Below are positions 26,613 through 35,160 of a stretch of DNA of 64,000 nt, in pieces. Under the pieces are notes generated by a model that had not been told where the DNA came from, did no database searches, and saw only the letters and a program-made list of their open reading frames with translations. The position numbers were made by a program, and so were the translations under genes. How positions within the stretch are numbered: position 1 is the first letter of the stretch; every line of letters starts with the position of its first letter. The stretch lies in contig JAZULT010000011.1 of assembly GCA_045603225.1 (NCBI GenBank), positions 45,867-109,866 of the forward strand, written 5' to 3'. This DNA comes from RGIG9115 sp045603225. Lineage in GTDB: Bacteria > Bacillota > Clostridia > UBA1381.

Positions 26613-29282
26613 TTATTCAACACCTAATGTAACAATTTCAAAAGGCTTAACTTTTATAATCCACTTTCCGTTTTCTTCCTCAATCTTACCAAGATTATTC
26701 TCAGTAATATTACTTCTGAAAAGGTTTGTTACAACTGAAGTCTTATCAACAGTCAAAACTTCTTCTTTATCTGAATAGCTTACCCATCTCATAATGATAT
26801 TATCATTGCCGAGAGCTTTTTTGAGAGCCGTCATTCTCAGCATATTTCCACTCCATGATATCCCACCGTTTTTATAATCACCTTCAGAAATATTGACATT
26901 CTGAACAGCCTGCAGTGGATACTGGAATGCAGCAGCTGTCTCAAACCCTTCGCTTTCATCTGCAAAAGGAATGATTTCATACTCAAATACAAGATTCTTA
27001 AGTTGTTGTGAACGCTTTGTCGGGAATACACCCCAGTCACCCACCTCTCCCGTAGCTCGTACAAGAGTCAATGCAATTGTATTGTCCTTAAGAATTTCAT
27101 ATTCATATATTCCTATATTAGCAACAAAAATTCCCGACTGTTCATCCTTCATAGTCACAAATCCCTGCTGATGCTCGCATCCGCTTGGATTTTCCCAACA
27201 ATCATTATGTTTATTATTTCTCTTAGCCGCTTCGAATACAGATTCTGCCTTATGTTCAGTACATTTGATATCTGTAGGAATAAGAACACGGAGTCTGTGG
27301 TCTTTTGCTTTATTTTCAAATTCTGTACGAACCTTAAGCGCCTTTCCGTTCTTTTCAAGAGTGATGTATGTATCAATAGTCATTTCAACAAGCTTTTCGC
27401 TTCTTCCCGCTTTACGGTTACGGAAATGAGTCATTGAGCCAATTTCCTTCCGGAGCATTTCATCAGCAGATTCAGGAATAATTATCTTTGAAGAAATCTT
27501 GTATTCCGCCTTGTATTCTTCATCAGCCACCACTTCAACTGCAACATTTTCTCCTGACAGAATCGGAGTATCTTTTTCCATACCCTTGAAGATATATTCA
27601 TTACCCACATCACCGACATCCTCATATCTGAGAATATTGCTGAATATTCTTCCTGTAATCTTATCTGTCAGATTAACGGTACCGTCTGAATTAATTTTCA
27701 CACCAAGGTATTCATTTTCCATACAGTTACCAGGTTTTATAAGACTTGATGCTTTTTCGGTATTTTCTTTTACAAGACCGTATGTTTTATACCCCATAGC
27801 AGGAATATTTTCAGCTTCGAAGGTTACAGTTACGTATTCTGCCGCATAAGGTTTTCTGAAGCTGTCATCAGGAAGGTCATACCCGAATCTGGAACCGTTA
27901 TGCACAATGCTGCACGGAATCTTATTTCCATCAGCATCTACAAGTACATAATTTACATCTTTAGGAAGCGAATCAAACAGTTTAAGATTACCATGAATAT
28001 TACTTCCGTCATAATTACGCTGAATATCAACATTTACAGATAAAACTCCGCCATTCGGTTTTCCGAATGTGTTAAACACAGTAAAAACTGCATCACAACC
28101 GTCAAAGCTTGTCGTATCAATATTATTTGCAAGATATGCAAGACATTTATTAACCACAGTTTCTGCCGCTTGTCTGCTCTTTATAAAACGTGTTCTCATT
28201 TCGTCGTTTACTTCATCAACACTGCATCCGCAAATGCTGTCATGAGGATGATTCTTCATAAGTGTTTTCCATGCGTAAATCAGCATATCTTCATCATATT
28301 CAAGACCTGCAGTTTTCGCCATTACTGAGAGCGGCTCAGCTATGCTTTCCAGAATAATTTCTCCCTGTCTGTTCATACGTTTTAAATCCGCATGAGAAGA
28401 ACAGGTGTTGACAAGAGTTGTCCACCCATCTGTATTCTGGCTTATAAGCTCGCCATTTATCACTGCCAAATCGTCAGGAAGTTCTTTTATAATTGCATCT
28501 GCATAATCCTCAAAATTTGAATGAATAAAGTTATAATCAGGATAATTCTCGCGTGCCGCTTTTATAGCTTCCCCAATATCAGGCTGAAGTGGCTGATGGT
28601 CACATCCATTCATTAAGAGAAGCTCGTCAGTAGAAGCATATTTTAATACATCGGTAATTTTTTTATCCCAGTATTCGCTTGCTCCATCGGCGGGCATTTC
28701 CCATCCGTTATTATACCAGTTTGCAAGAAGTATTGCCGGTAAACTGCTTCCGTCCGGAGACTGCCAATGCATCTCAGAATACTGTGATGAATAATCAGAA
28801 AAATCAGAAACCTCATTAGCCTCTCCTGTCGGCTTTACTCCGCGTCCAAAAACTATAGCCTTCATCCCTGCCTGTTTCAAAATCTGCGGCATCTGACCTG
28901 CATTACCGAACGAGTCCGGAAAATAACCTATCATGTTAACCTTTCCGAACTCTCCGGCGATTTTCATACCTATAAGAAGATTTCTGACATTTGATTCACT
29001 GCTTGTAAGAAATTCATCCTGGAGCACATACCAAGGACCTGCATAAAACCTACCTTCAGATACGTACTTTTTTATTAAATCAATATTCTGAGGTTTTATC
29101 TCAAGATAATCCTCAATTAAAGCTGTATGTCCGTCAAGATTAAAACTCTTGAATTCTTCTTCTGTTTCAAACTTTTCTATACATCTATCGATAAGCTCTA
29201 TAAGCTTTGCTCTGTGATATTCAAACGGCATATACCATTCTCTGTCCCAGTGACTGTGTGAAATAATATGTATATTCTTCAT
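26613..29282 (-). CDS. Alpha-mannosidase (GH38), intracellular
   Basis: An 889-residue zinc-dependent retaining alpha-mannosidase. The zinc ligands are H11 and D13 in SHSHWDREW, the nucleophile is D123 in GYFPDSFGNAGQMPQIL, and a later His ligand is in KNHPHDSICGC near 350. A C-terminal beta-sandwich region follows from about 500. There is no signal peptide, so it acts on imported manno-oligosaccharides or N-glycan fragments. It has its own TTGACA-17-TATAAT promoter and is followed by the LacI gene. Together with the GH2 beta-mannosidase it covers both anomeric mannose linkages. Confidence 0.94.
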   Translation of the reverse strand: MKNIHIISHSHWDREWYMPFEYHRAKLIELIDRCIEKFETEEEFKSFNLDGHTALIEDYLEIKPQNIDLIKKYVSEGRFYAGPWYVLQDEFLTSSESNVRNLLIGMKIAGEFGKVNMIGYFPDSFGNAGQMPQILKQAGMKAIVFGRGVKPTGEANEVSDFSDYSSQYSEMHWQSPDGSSLPAILLANWYNNGWEMPADGASEYWDKKITDVLKYASTDELLLMNGCDHQPLQPDIGEAIKAARENYPDYNFIHSNFEDYADAIIKELPDDLAVINGELISQNTDGWTTLVNTCSSHADLKRMNRQGEIILESIAEPLSVMAKTAGLEYDEDMLIYAWKTLMKNHPHDSICGCSVDEVNDEMRTRFIKSRQAAETVVNKCLAYLANNIDTTSFDGCDAVFTVFNTFGKPNGGVLSVNVDIQRNYDGSNIHGNLKLFDSLPKDVNYVLVDADGNKIPCSIVHNGSRFGYDLPDDSFRKPYAAEYVTVTFEAENIPAMGYKTYGLVKENTEKASSLIKPGNCMENEYLGVKINSDGTVNLTDKITGRIFSNILRYEDVGDVGNEYIFKGMEKDTPILSGENVAVEVVADEEYKAEYKISSKIIIPESADEMLRKEIGSMTHFRNRKAGRSEKLVEMTIDTYITLEKNGKALKVRTEFENKAKDHRLRVLIPTDIKCTEHKAESVFEAAKRNNKHNDCWENPSGCEHQQGFVTMKDEQSGIFVANIGIYEYEILKDNTIALTLVRATGEVGDWGVFPTKRSQQLKNLVFEYEIIPFADESEGFETAAAFQYPLQAVQNVNISEGDYKNGGISWSGNMLRMTALKKALGNDNIIMRWVSYSDKEEVLTVDKTSVVTNLFRSNITENNLGKIEEENGKWIIKVKPFEIVTLGVE

Positions 29283-29314
29283 TTAATCATCCTATCTGTT
29301 TCGTATTTTACTTA

Positions 29315-29343
29315 ATTATACTATAAATGTAATAATATGTCAA
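29315..29343 (-). promoter_or_regulatory. SigA-type promoter of the alpha-mannosidase-lacI unit
   Basis: On the minus strand: TTGACA (29343-29338), a 17-base spacer and TATAAT (29320-29315). An inverted repeat AATGTAA (29326-29332) and TTACATT (29345-29351) surrounds the -35; these equal the outer half-sites of the operator at 23556-23573 but are spaced 12 rather than 4 bases apart. Confidence 0.85.
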
Positions 29344-29353
29344 GTTACATTTT

Positions 29354-29971
29354 CTATACAGTTTTTAAATAATTACAAATTTTCCCGATAAGAGAATTCA
29401 TCTTTTTCCGAATATCTCTTTCACATTCAACTATCCGAAAATAAGGATGATTTTTCCATACTTCAGTAAATCTTAAATCAAGTTCAGCCGCTTCTTCGGG
29501 AGTTTCTATTCTTGCGGAATTATTTTCAAGTGTATAAAATTCCTTTGCACCGTTTGCCGCTGACTTTAAATGAAAAACTGCATCATACCGTTTTAACACG
29601 TCAGCTTCTGTCATATTAAGCTCAGTTATTGCACTATTAAAAGCTTCTTCGCCCATATATGCCTTACTGTCCATAATTCCCCTATCGCATACAATCAGAA
29701 TCTTGTCACAGTCTTTTATTTTCTCTGCCGAGATACTGAAAACATCCTCCTTTGCAGTCTGCATTTCCAATTGGCATCTCTGATAATCACATCTGCTTTC
29801 AAGCGTCCATGGTGCAATGCCTGATTTTATAAGCTCAGTTGCAGTTTCTGCCATCACCAAAACACAATATCCTTCATTTTTAAAATATTCCCTTATATAT
29901 TCCGTAGCGGTTGATTTACCGGCACACGGTCCACCTGTTATAACAATTTTTCTGATTACTTTTTTCCCCAT
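29354..29971 (-). CDS. P-loop ATPase/NadR-like kinase (AAA_28 type), function unknown
   Basis: A 205-residue cytoplasmic nucleotide-binding protein. The Walker A motif is ITGGPCAGKST near residue 11 and a Walker-B-like ILIVCDRGIMDSKAY lies near 91. It resembles the AAA_28 family, often annotated as ATP/GTP-binding protein or predicted kinase. The start has GGGAAGGTG 3-11 bases upstream. It lies directly after a truncated spoIIID, whose upstream region may provide its transcription. No enzymatic role can be assigned from sequence. Confidence 0.8.
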   Translation of the reverse strand: MGKKVIRKIVITGGPCAGKSTATEYIREYFKNEGYCVLVMAETATELIKSGIAPWTLESRCDYQRCQLEMQTAKEDVFSISAEKIKDCDKILIVCDRGIMDSKAYMGEEAFNSAITELNMTEADVLKRYDAVFHLKSAANGAKEFYTLENNSARIETPEEAAELDLRFTEVWKNHPYFRIVECERDIRKKMNSLIGKICNYLKTV

Positions 29972-29992
29972 AGCACCTTCCCGACCTTCACA

Positions 29993-30121
29993 TCAAGATA
30001 CAACTGTATGTACAGTAGATTTAGAAATATGAAACACTTTCGCAGTAGCTCTTACTGTCGAATTATTTTCTATTATGTAATTTGCAAGCGAAACCGCTCG
30101 CTCCTCAATATAATCCTTCAT
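29993..30121 (-). pseudogene. spoIIID: Truncated SpoIIID sporulation regulator (HTH part only)
   Basis: A 42-codon frame, too short for usual gene calls: MKDYIEERAVSLANYIIENN, then STVRATAKVFHISKSTVH, then TVVS and a stop. SpoIIID is normally 80-95 residues; this matches its N-terminal half through the recognition helix. It stops where the family continues KDVxxRLP with the basic C-terminal tail needed for DNA binding. AAGGAAG lies 6 bases before the ATG. The remainder appears deleted, with the ATPase gene starting 22 bases later. An intact copy may exist elsewhere. Confidence 0.75.
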
Positions 30122-30183
30122 CTTAACACTTCCTTATACATACTTTAATTAATTTTATGCAAATTCCAACGATTATATGAATA

Positions 30184-30206
30184 GGACTGCACTAACAGTA
30201 CAGTCC
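30184..30206. terminator. Hairpin after mazF
   Basis: On the minus strand GGACTGTACT-GTT-AGTGCAGTCC: a ten-pair stem with one T-G wobble and a three-base loop. It lacks a T-run on the minus strand, so it may be a weak terminator or an mRNA 3'-end stabiliser between mazF and the spoIIID remnant. Confidence 0.5.
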
Positions 30207-30219
30207 TTTGCTATATGTT

Positions 30220-30570
30220 TCATTCTGTAAGTCCAAAGCTTACATATAAGGCTTCATCAACCTTATTCATAAGCTCTCTGTCAAGCTTTCCTATTTTTTC
30301 TCTCAGGCGTCGTTTATCAAGAGTTCTTATCTGCTCGGTCAGAATTACCGAGTCCTTATGGAGTCCGTAATCCTGAGCCGAAAGTTCTATATGAGTAGGC
30401 ATCTTTGCTTTATTAATTTTACTCGTTATAGCCGCGGCAATCACTGTCGGACTATACTTGTTGCCCACATCATTCTGAATTATCAGAACAGGTCTTATAC
30501 CTCCCTGCTCAGACCCTACCACAGGACTGAGGTCGGCATAATAGATATCTCCTCTTTTTACAATCACCAC
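30220..30570 (-). CDS. mazF: MazF/PemK family mRNA endoribonuclease toxin
   Basis: A 116-residue toxin of the EndoA/NdoA type, which cleaves single-stranded mRNA at short sites. Family motifs are VKRGDIYYADLSPVVGSEQG at the start, RPVLIIQND near 26 (with the catalytic Arg region) and KDSVILTEQIRTLDKRRL near 71. The start is GTG at 30570 or the adjacent GTG at 30567; the first overlaps the antitoxin stop codon by one base, with GGAGAG upstream. It sits after alr, the classic Firmicutes arrangement. Confidence 0.95.
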   Translation of the reverse strand: MVIVKRGDIYYADLSPVVGSEQGGIRPVLIIQNDVGNKYSPTVIAAAITSKINKAKMPTHIELSAQDYGLHKDSVILTEQIRTLDKRRLREKIGKLDRELMNKVDEALYVSFGLTE

Positions 30571-30734
30571 TACTCACTCTCCATCAGTTTTTCCTCTAAG
30601 CTGATTAAGGCTTCATTATCAGCCGCTATACCTTCCCCGGCAAGCTCTGCATTAAGCCCGGCCATTTCCAAATAACCTTTTTTTAGCTGTTCCTCCGGAA
30701 AGGAAACATTTGAGGCATTATTTTTTTGTGACAA
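30570..30734 (-). CDS. Short MazE-like antitoxin with non-ATG start
   Basis: Between alr and mazF one frame stays open from the alr stop to the mazF start. The best start is TTG at 30734, with AGGGGG 10 bases upstream, giving 54 residues. The C-terminal half (KGYLEMAGLNAELAGEGIAA, then LEEKLMESE) has the acidic helical character of the toxin-binding tail of Firmicutes MazE/CopG antitoxins. The ribbon-helix-helix DNA-binding part normally found at the N-terminus is absent. The stop overlaps the mazF GTG by one base, suggesting translational coupling. No ATG is available in frame near the start. Assigned by position and tail similarity. Confidence 0.6.
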   Translation of the reverse strand: MSQKNNASNVSFPEEQLKKGYLEMAGLNAELAGEGIAADNEALISLEEKLMESE

Positions 30735-30788
30735 AGCAATCAGGCCCCCTGTTTCATTATTAGATTTTTCATAGTTCTGAGAAATACG

Positions 30789-31946
30789 CTAACATTTAAG
30801 AAAATTAAGTTCCCTTACCGCCTCCCCGTTTTTCATATATATTCTGGGGATACGTTTGGACACCAGGCAAATAACTTCATAGTTTATACTGTCCATCCAT
30901 CCGGCAACATCATCAGCTGTTATTTCTTTATCTGAAAACAGGATAACTTCATCACCTATACTGATATTATGGACATTTGTTACGTCAATCATACATTGAT
31001 CCATGCAAATTCTGCCTAAAATTTTAACCTTCTCTCCTTTGACAAGAACTTTCCCGTCTTTGGCTATAGACCTTACGTATCCGTCAGCATAACCTACAGG
31101 TATTGTTGCAACAATGACTTTACCTTCGGTTATGTACTCCTTTCCATAGCTGACTCCACGTCCGGCATCTAAAGTTTTTATATGTGTAATCTGAGTTTTA
31201 AGTGTCATTGCAGGGATAAGCTTAAGCCGGCTTTTATCCACATCATCTGACGGATATAATCCGTATAGAATTATTCCCGGACGAACCATATCAAGATGAG
31301 CTTCAGGATACATCATAATTGCCGCACTGTTAGCTATATGACGTATTATGTCCGTCATACCGTTCTCCTTAAGCTTTTCGCATACTGAAAGAAAACGTTT
31401 AAGCTGAAGTCTGGTATATGCCGAATCCGTTTCGTCAGAAGTCGAAAAATGAGAAAATATTCCTTCAACCTTTATGCACGGTAGTTTTGATATTTCAATA
31501 ATCTCATCAATAACATTACCGTCATTTTGTCCGTCAACAACATATCCGATTCTTGACATTCCGGTATCAACTTTTATATGAATACGCGCTGTTGTTCCCA
31601 TAGCATCAGCTATACGTGATATCTTCTCCGCAGTTTCATCTGAGAAAACAGTCATTGAAATACGGTTATGAATACACGCCGCATACTGTTCCTCCGGCAC
31701 TGCACCAAGAACAAGTATCGGCTGTCTGAATCCGGCACTTCTGAGCTGTAATCCTTCTTCGTAAAGAGCTACAGCAAAAGCATCTACTCCCTCATGCTCA
31801 AGTGTTCTGGCAACTTCAAGAAAGCCATGACCATATGCATCAGCTTTCACTACCGCCATGATTTTAGAACTGCTGTCCGTAATACTTCTTATCTCTCTGT
31901 AATTCGCCGCCAAAGCGTCAAGATTAATCTCTGCCCATGTTCGCAT
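30789..31946 (-). CDS. alr: Alanine racemase
   Basis: A 385-residue PLP enzyme making D-alanine for peptidoglycan. The PLP lysine is K34 in AVVKADAYGHG. Other motifs are HIKVDTGMSRIG near 137, the catalytic-Tyr region RGVSYGKEY near 265, IPVGYADGY near 280 and RICMDQCMID near 314. Length is typical. The -10-like TGGTATAAT at 31981-31973 could give a local promoter, but no clear -35 accompanies it. The gene lies between the NAD(P)HX-repair gene and mazEF. Confidence 0.96.
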   Translation of the reverse strand: MRTWAEINLDALAANYREIRSITDSSSKIMAVVKADAYGHGFLEVARTLEHEGVDAFAVALYEEGLQLRSAGFRQPILVLGAVPEEQYAACIHNRISMTVFSDETAEKISRIADAMGTTARIHIKVDTGMSRIGYVVDGQNDGNVIDEIIEISKLPCIKVEGIFSHFSTSDETDSAYTRLQLKRFLSVCEKLKENGMTDIIRHIANSAAIMMYPEAHLDMVRPGIILYGLYPSDDVDKSRLKLIPAMTLKTQITHIKTLDAGRGVSYGKEYITEGKVIVATIPVGYADGYVRSIAKDGKVLVKGEKVKILGRICMDQCMIDVTNVHNISIGDEVILFSDKEITADDVAGWMDSINYEVICLVSKRIPRIYMKNGEAVRELNFLKC

Positions 31947-32011
31947 TTCTTATAACATTCCTTTGCTATATAATTATACCATAGAATTATGAAAATTTCC
32001 ACAAGTAATTT

Positions 32012-33541
32012 TTACCTGTTATGTATTCTTTTTATGACTTCCGGAAGATATTCAATTATATCTGTTGCCAACATACCGTCTTCTCCAAGATTTTCAGCTG
32101 CATAATCCGCACACATCCCATGAATATATACAGCCATTGCAGCCGCTGTGTCTTCTTTAATTCCACGAGAAATAACAGAAGCCAGTATTCCTGCAAGCAC
32201 GTCTCCGCTTCCTCCGGTTGCCATACCGGGATTGCCTGTAATATTAATATATTGCGTACCGTCCGAAGCTGTTACAATTGTATGATGTCCTTTTAAAATT
32301 AAGGTCACGCTATACTCCTGTGCAAACCTGTCCGAAAGCACCAGCCTGTTCTCCGTCACTTCGGACAGACTGCATCCGCACATTCTGCTCATCTCCACTT
32401 CATGCGGAGTGAAAATAAGACTGCAGCTACAGCTTTCAATTATGCTTAAATCCTCAGAAAGAACATTAAGTCCGTCTGCATCAATTATAAGCGGAACTTT
32501 GCAGTTCTTCATTACAAATTCGAGAAGCAATCTTATTGCCCTGTCAGTTCCGAGTCCCGGCCCGAATAACACAGTATCAACTTTTTCCATAAGTTCGGAT
32601 ACTCTGTCTCTGCACTCAAAAGAAAGGTGTCCGTTCTCATCTTTAAGCGGTGCTGTCATGGCTTCGGTAAGCTTAACTTCAAGAATACCGTTCAGCGACT
32701 TAGCGATACCAACAGTTACAAGACCTGCCCCCGACTTTAAAGCGGCATTCGCTGACATAACAGGAGCACCTGTCATTCCGGCACTTCCTCCTATTATCAG
32801 AACCTTGCCGTAATCACCTTTCTGAGAATTATTTCTGCGTTCCGGAAAATTTTCCTTTACAAATTCAAAATCCGTACAGTATCTTCTGATATCTGAAAGA
32901 AACTGTTCAGGTGTGCATATATCGCACACTTTAATATCTCCCGTATAATCACTGCCGGGAAACATAAATTGTCCTATTTTATATCCTGCAAAAGTAACTG
33001 TTACATCTGCATTTACACAAGCTCCGCAGATACGGCCTGTATCAGCTTCTATACCGCTAGGAATATCCACTGCCAGAATAAATTCAGAATGCTTATTTAT
33101 TTTTTCTATTACGTTTTTTATATCGTCGTCGATTTCACCCTTAAGTCCCGTACCGAAAATACTGTCAACTACTATATCATATAAAGGAAGATAATATTCA
33201 ATCTCATCCGTTCCGTCGATTATCTCAACATCCATATGGGAAAGGATTTCACGGTTTATTGCTGCATCACCGCTATAAAAATCTCCATGTGTCAGAAAAA
33301 CCTTGACTTCTGCACCATGTCTTGACATAAGTCTCGCAATAGCAAGTCCATCACCGCCGTTGTTTCCTTTTCCGCAAAAGCATGCTACTTTTTTATCCTT
33401 CAGATTCCCAAATCTGCTGATTAATTCATCAACGCATCCTCTCGCCGCATTTTCCATAAGAACAATCCCCGGAATTCCGGCAATTTCAATACAGTCTCTG
33501 TCTGCCTTTCTCATCTCTTCCGCAGTACAAACCCTGAACAT
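32012..33541 (-). CDS. nnr: Bifunctional NAD(P)HX epimerase/ADP-dependent NAD(P)HX dehydratase
   Basis: A 509-residue metabolite-repair enzyme that restores hydrated NAD(P)H. The N-terminal YjeF_N epimerase domain (about 1-210) has VACFCGKGNNGGDGLAIARL and DSIFGTGLKGE. The C-terminal ribokinase-like dehydratase domain (about 225-500) has VLIIGGSAGMTGAPVMSA, FTPHEVEMSRM and NPGMATGGSGDVLAGI. The two-domain fusion is usual in bacteria. AGGTGAGAAT precedes the ATG, which lies 4 bases after acpS. Confidence 0.95.
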   Translation of the reverse strand: MFRVCTAEEMRKADRDCIEIAGIPGIVLMENAARGCVDELISRFGNLKDKKVACFCGKGNNGGDGLAIARLMSRHGAEVKVFLTHGDFYSGDAAINREILSHMDVEIIDGTDEIEYYLPLYDIVVDSIFGTGLKGEIDDDIKNVIEKINKHSEFILAVDIPSGIEADTGRICGACVNADVTVTFAGYKIGQFMFPGSDYTGDIKVCDICTPEQFLSDIRRYCTDFEFVKENFPERRNNSQKGDYGKVLIIGGSAGMTGAPVMSANAALKSGAGLVTVGIAKSLNGILEVKLTEAMTAPLKDENGHLSFECRDRVSELMEKVDTVLFGPGLGTDRAIRLLLEFVMKNCKVPLIIDADGLNVLSEDLSIIESCSCSLIFTPHEVEMSRMCGCSLSEVTENRLVLSDRFAQEYSVTLILKGHHTIVTASDGTQYINITGNPGMATGGSGDVLAGILASVISRGIKEDTAAAMAVYIHGMCADYAAENLGEDGMLATDIIEYLPEVIKRIHNR

Positions 33542-33545
33542 ATTC

Positions 33546-33893
33546 TCACCTCATTTCAGCCACCGCAAACGCAATAGCATATTTTTTTTCGTGACTTATG
33601 CTTATATGAATTATTATATCATTTTTATTTTTCAGATTTACATACGGTTTTCCGCTTTCCTCATGCAGTATCTCGATATCATGAAAACCAATCCCCGAAA
33701 AACCTGTCCCGAAAGCTTTTACAACCGCTTCCTTAGCTGCAAATATCCCCGAGGCACTCTCCGCTTTATTTTTACGGTTCTCTATATAATCAAGTTCAGA
33801 AAGTGTATAAAACCGTTCCCTGAAACGATTATTTTCAAACGCTTTTTTTATTCTGTCAGTATCTGTTATATCAGTACCCACACCGATTATCAT
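33546..33893 (-). CDS. acpS: Holo-[acyl-carrier-protein] synthase
   Basis: A 115-residue phosphopantetheinyl transferase that activates acyl carrier protein with CoA. The Mg-binding Asp is in GVGTDITD near residue 8 and the Glu in GIFAAKEAVVKAFGTG near 54. HISISHEKKYAIAFAV closes the protein. Length is typical of AcpS trimers. It is followed after 4 bases by the NAD(P)HX-repair gene, a conserved neighbourhood in Firmicutes. Confidence 0.94.
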   Translation of the reverse strand: MIIGVGTDITDTDRIKKAFENNRFRERFYTLSELDYIENRKNKAESASGIFAAKEAVVKAFGTGFSGIGFHDIEILHEESGKPYVNLKNKNDIIIHISISHEKKYAIAFAVAEMR

Positions 33894-33944
33894 GAAATCC
33901 TCCCAAAAACATATACGCGAACAAAAAGTCCGCGTATTGAACCG

Positions 33945-34469
33945 TTAAATAAATATCTTTCTCGGATTGAACTTCTGTGCATTTTCAATCATTTTTACCG
34001 GTGGCTGGAAAAGAACTCTGTTTTTTCCGCCTTCCACAGGAATATCAACAAAATAAACACCGCTGACACCATCACCGGTGCAATCATATGTTTTCTGTAT
34101 ATTTCCGGTATTTTCGTACTCATATTTATGTTCACTGCTTTTCACTGAAGCACAGATTTCAATTTCTTTAAAATCAATTGTAATTACACGTTTTCTCGAT
34201 TTTTTTGAAACAATTTTGTCTATATCAATTTCATTATTTGTCTGAATATATTCATACTCAACATTAAACTGATTTGTAAGATAAATACCACCATATGCGA
34301 CAGCAACAAGCAAAAATACACTTATACTTGCCAACGCAGGAATTATAATCAAGCTCAGAACAGAGACTAATATACACGCAATAAAAGTTCCGAATATTAT
34401 TCCGACAATCTTCAAAGTATCTGAAGAAGTTTTCTTATGTTTTACAATATACTCATTAAAAATATCCAT
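33945..34469 (-). CDS. DUF6106-like membrane protein, function unknown
   Basis: A 174-residue protein opening MDIFNEYIVKHKK, with two adjacent membrane helices at about 20-65 separated by a short turn, then a soluble domain with EYIQTNNEIDIDKIVSKKSRK near 75-95. This pattern fits a PH-like DUF6106 protein widespread in Clostridia; I place it there tentatively. It begins 3 bases after rdgB, so the two are probably co-translated. It has no assigned function. Confidence 0.75.
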   Translation of the reverse strand: MDIFNEYIVKHKKTSSDTLKIVGIIFGTFIACILVSVLSLIIIPALASISVFLLVAVAYGGIYLTNQFNVEYEYIQTNNEIDIDKIVSKKSRKRVITIDFKEIEICASVKSSEHKYEYENTGNIQKTYDCTGDGVSGVYFVDIPVEGGKNRVLFQPPVKMIENAQKFNPRKIFI

Positions 34470-34472
34470 TTG

Positions 34473-35066
34473 TTAATCCTCCGAAATTAATTCTTTTAGC
34501 TTTACACACAGTCTTTCTATAGCTCTTCCTCTGTGACTGACTTTATTCTTTTCTTCTTCTGTTGCTTCTCCGAACGACTTTCCGATTTCGTCAGAATAAA
34601 AAATACTGTCATATCCGAATCCGCCCGTACCTTCAGGTCTTTCAAGAATACGCCCGTTAACTATACCGGTTGATGAAATCATAGTACCGTCAGGCATAAC
34701 AAGAACCATAGCACATTCAAAATGTGCTTTTCTGTCAGTTACATTTTTCAGTTCCGTCAATATTCCCTGAATTTTATCCTTGTAAGGAAGGTTCTCTCCT
34801 CCATATCTGGCTGAATATATTCCGGGTTTTCCTCCAAGCGCATCTATGCAAAGTCCCGAATCATCAGCAAGCACAGGTTCATCGCACAGCATTGACACGG
34901 CTCTCGCTTTTATTTCAGCATTTTCCTTAAAAGTTGTTCCTGTCTCTTCGACATCCACATCTATATCGGCATCCTTCTGAGAAATTGCCGTTATTCCGTA
35001 TTCAGACAGAATTTCATTCATTTCTCTTACTTTGCCTTCATTTTTTGTTGCCAGAATAATTTTCAT
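34473..35066 (-). CDS. rdgB: XTP/dITP diphosphatase (RdgB/HAM1)
   Basis: A 197-residue nucleotide house-cleaning enzyme that hydrolyses non-canonical purine nucleoside triphosphates. Motifs are ILATKNEGKVREMNEIL at the start, PVLADDSGLCIDALGGKPG near 66 (metal-binding Asp) and GGFGYDSIFYSDEIGKSF near 148, ending KNKVSHRGRA. It heads a leftward unit running through acpS, the NAD(P)HX-repair gene and alr, from the promoter at 35093-35121. Confidence 0.95.
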   Translation of the reverse strand: MKIILATKNEGKVREMNEILSEYGITAISQKDADIDVDVEETGTTFKENAEIKARAVSMLCDEPVLADDSGLCIDALGGKPGIYSARYGGENLPYKDKIQGILTELKNVTDRKAHFECAMVLVMPDGTMISSTGIVNGRILERPEGTGGFGYDSIFYSDEIGKSFGEATEEEKNKVSHRGRAIERLCVKLKELISED

Positions 35067-35092
35067 AAAATACCACTTTCATTTTTTTTATT

Positions 35093-35121
35093 ATTTTACT
35101 ATATAAGTAATACTTTTTCAA
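35093..35121 (-). promoter_or_regulatory. Probable promoter of the rdgB-acpS-alr unit
   Basis: On the minus strand: TTGAAA (35121-35116), a 17-base spacer and TAAAAT (35098-35093). It lies 27 bases before the rdgB start. Confidence 0.65.
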
Positions 35122-35160
35122 GTTATTTCCTGAAAATATATCAATTTAACCAAAATATCG

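Noticed and set aside
33303..34148. Plus-strand 281-residue frame across acpS and neighbours
   Set aside because: It runs antisense to three well-supported genes and shows no domain.
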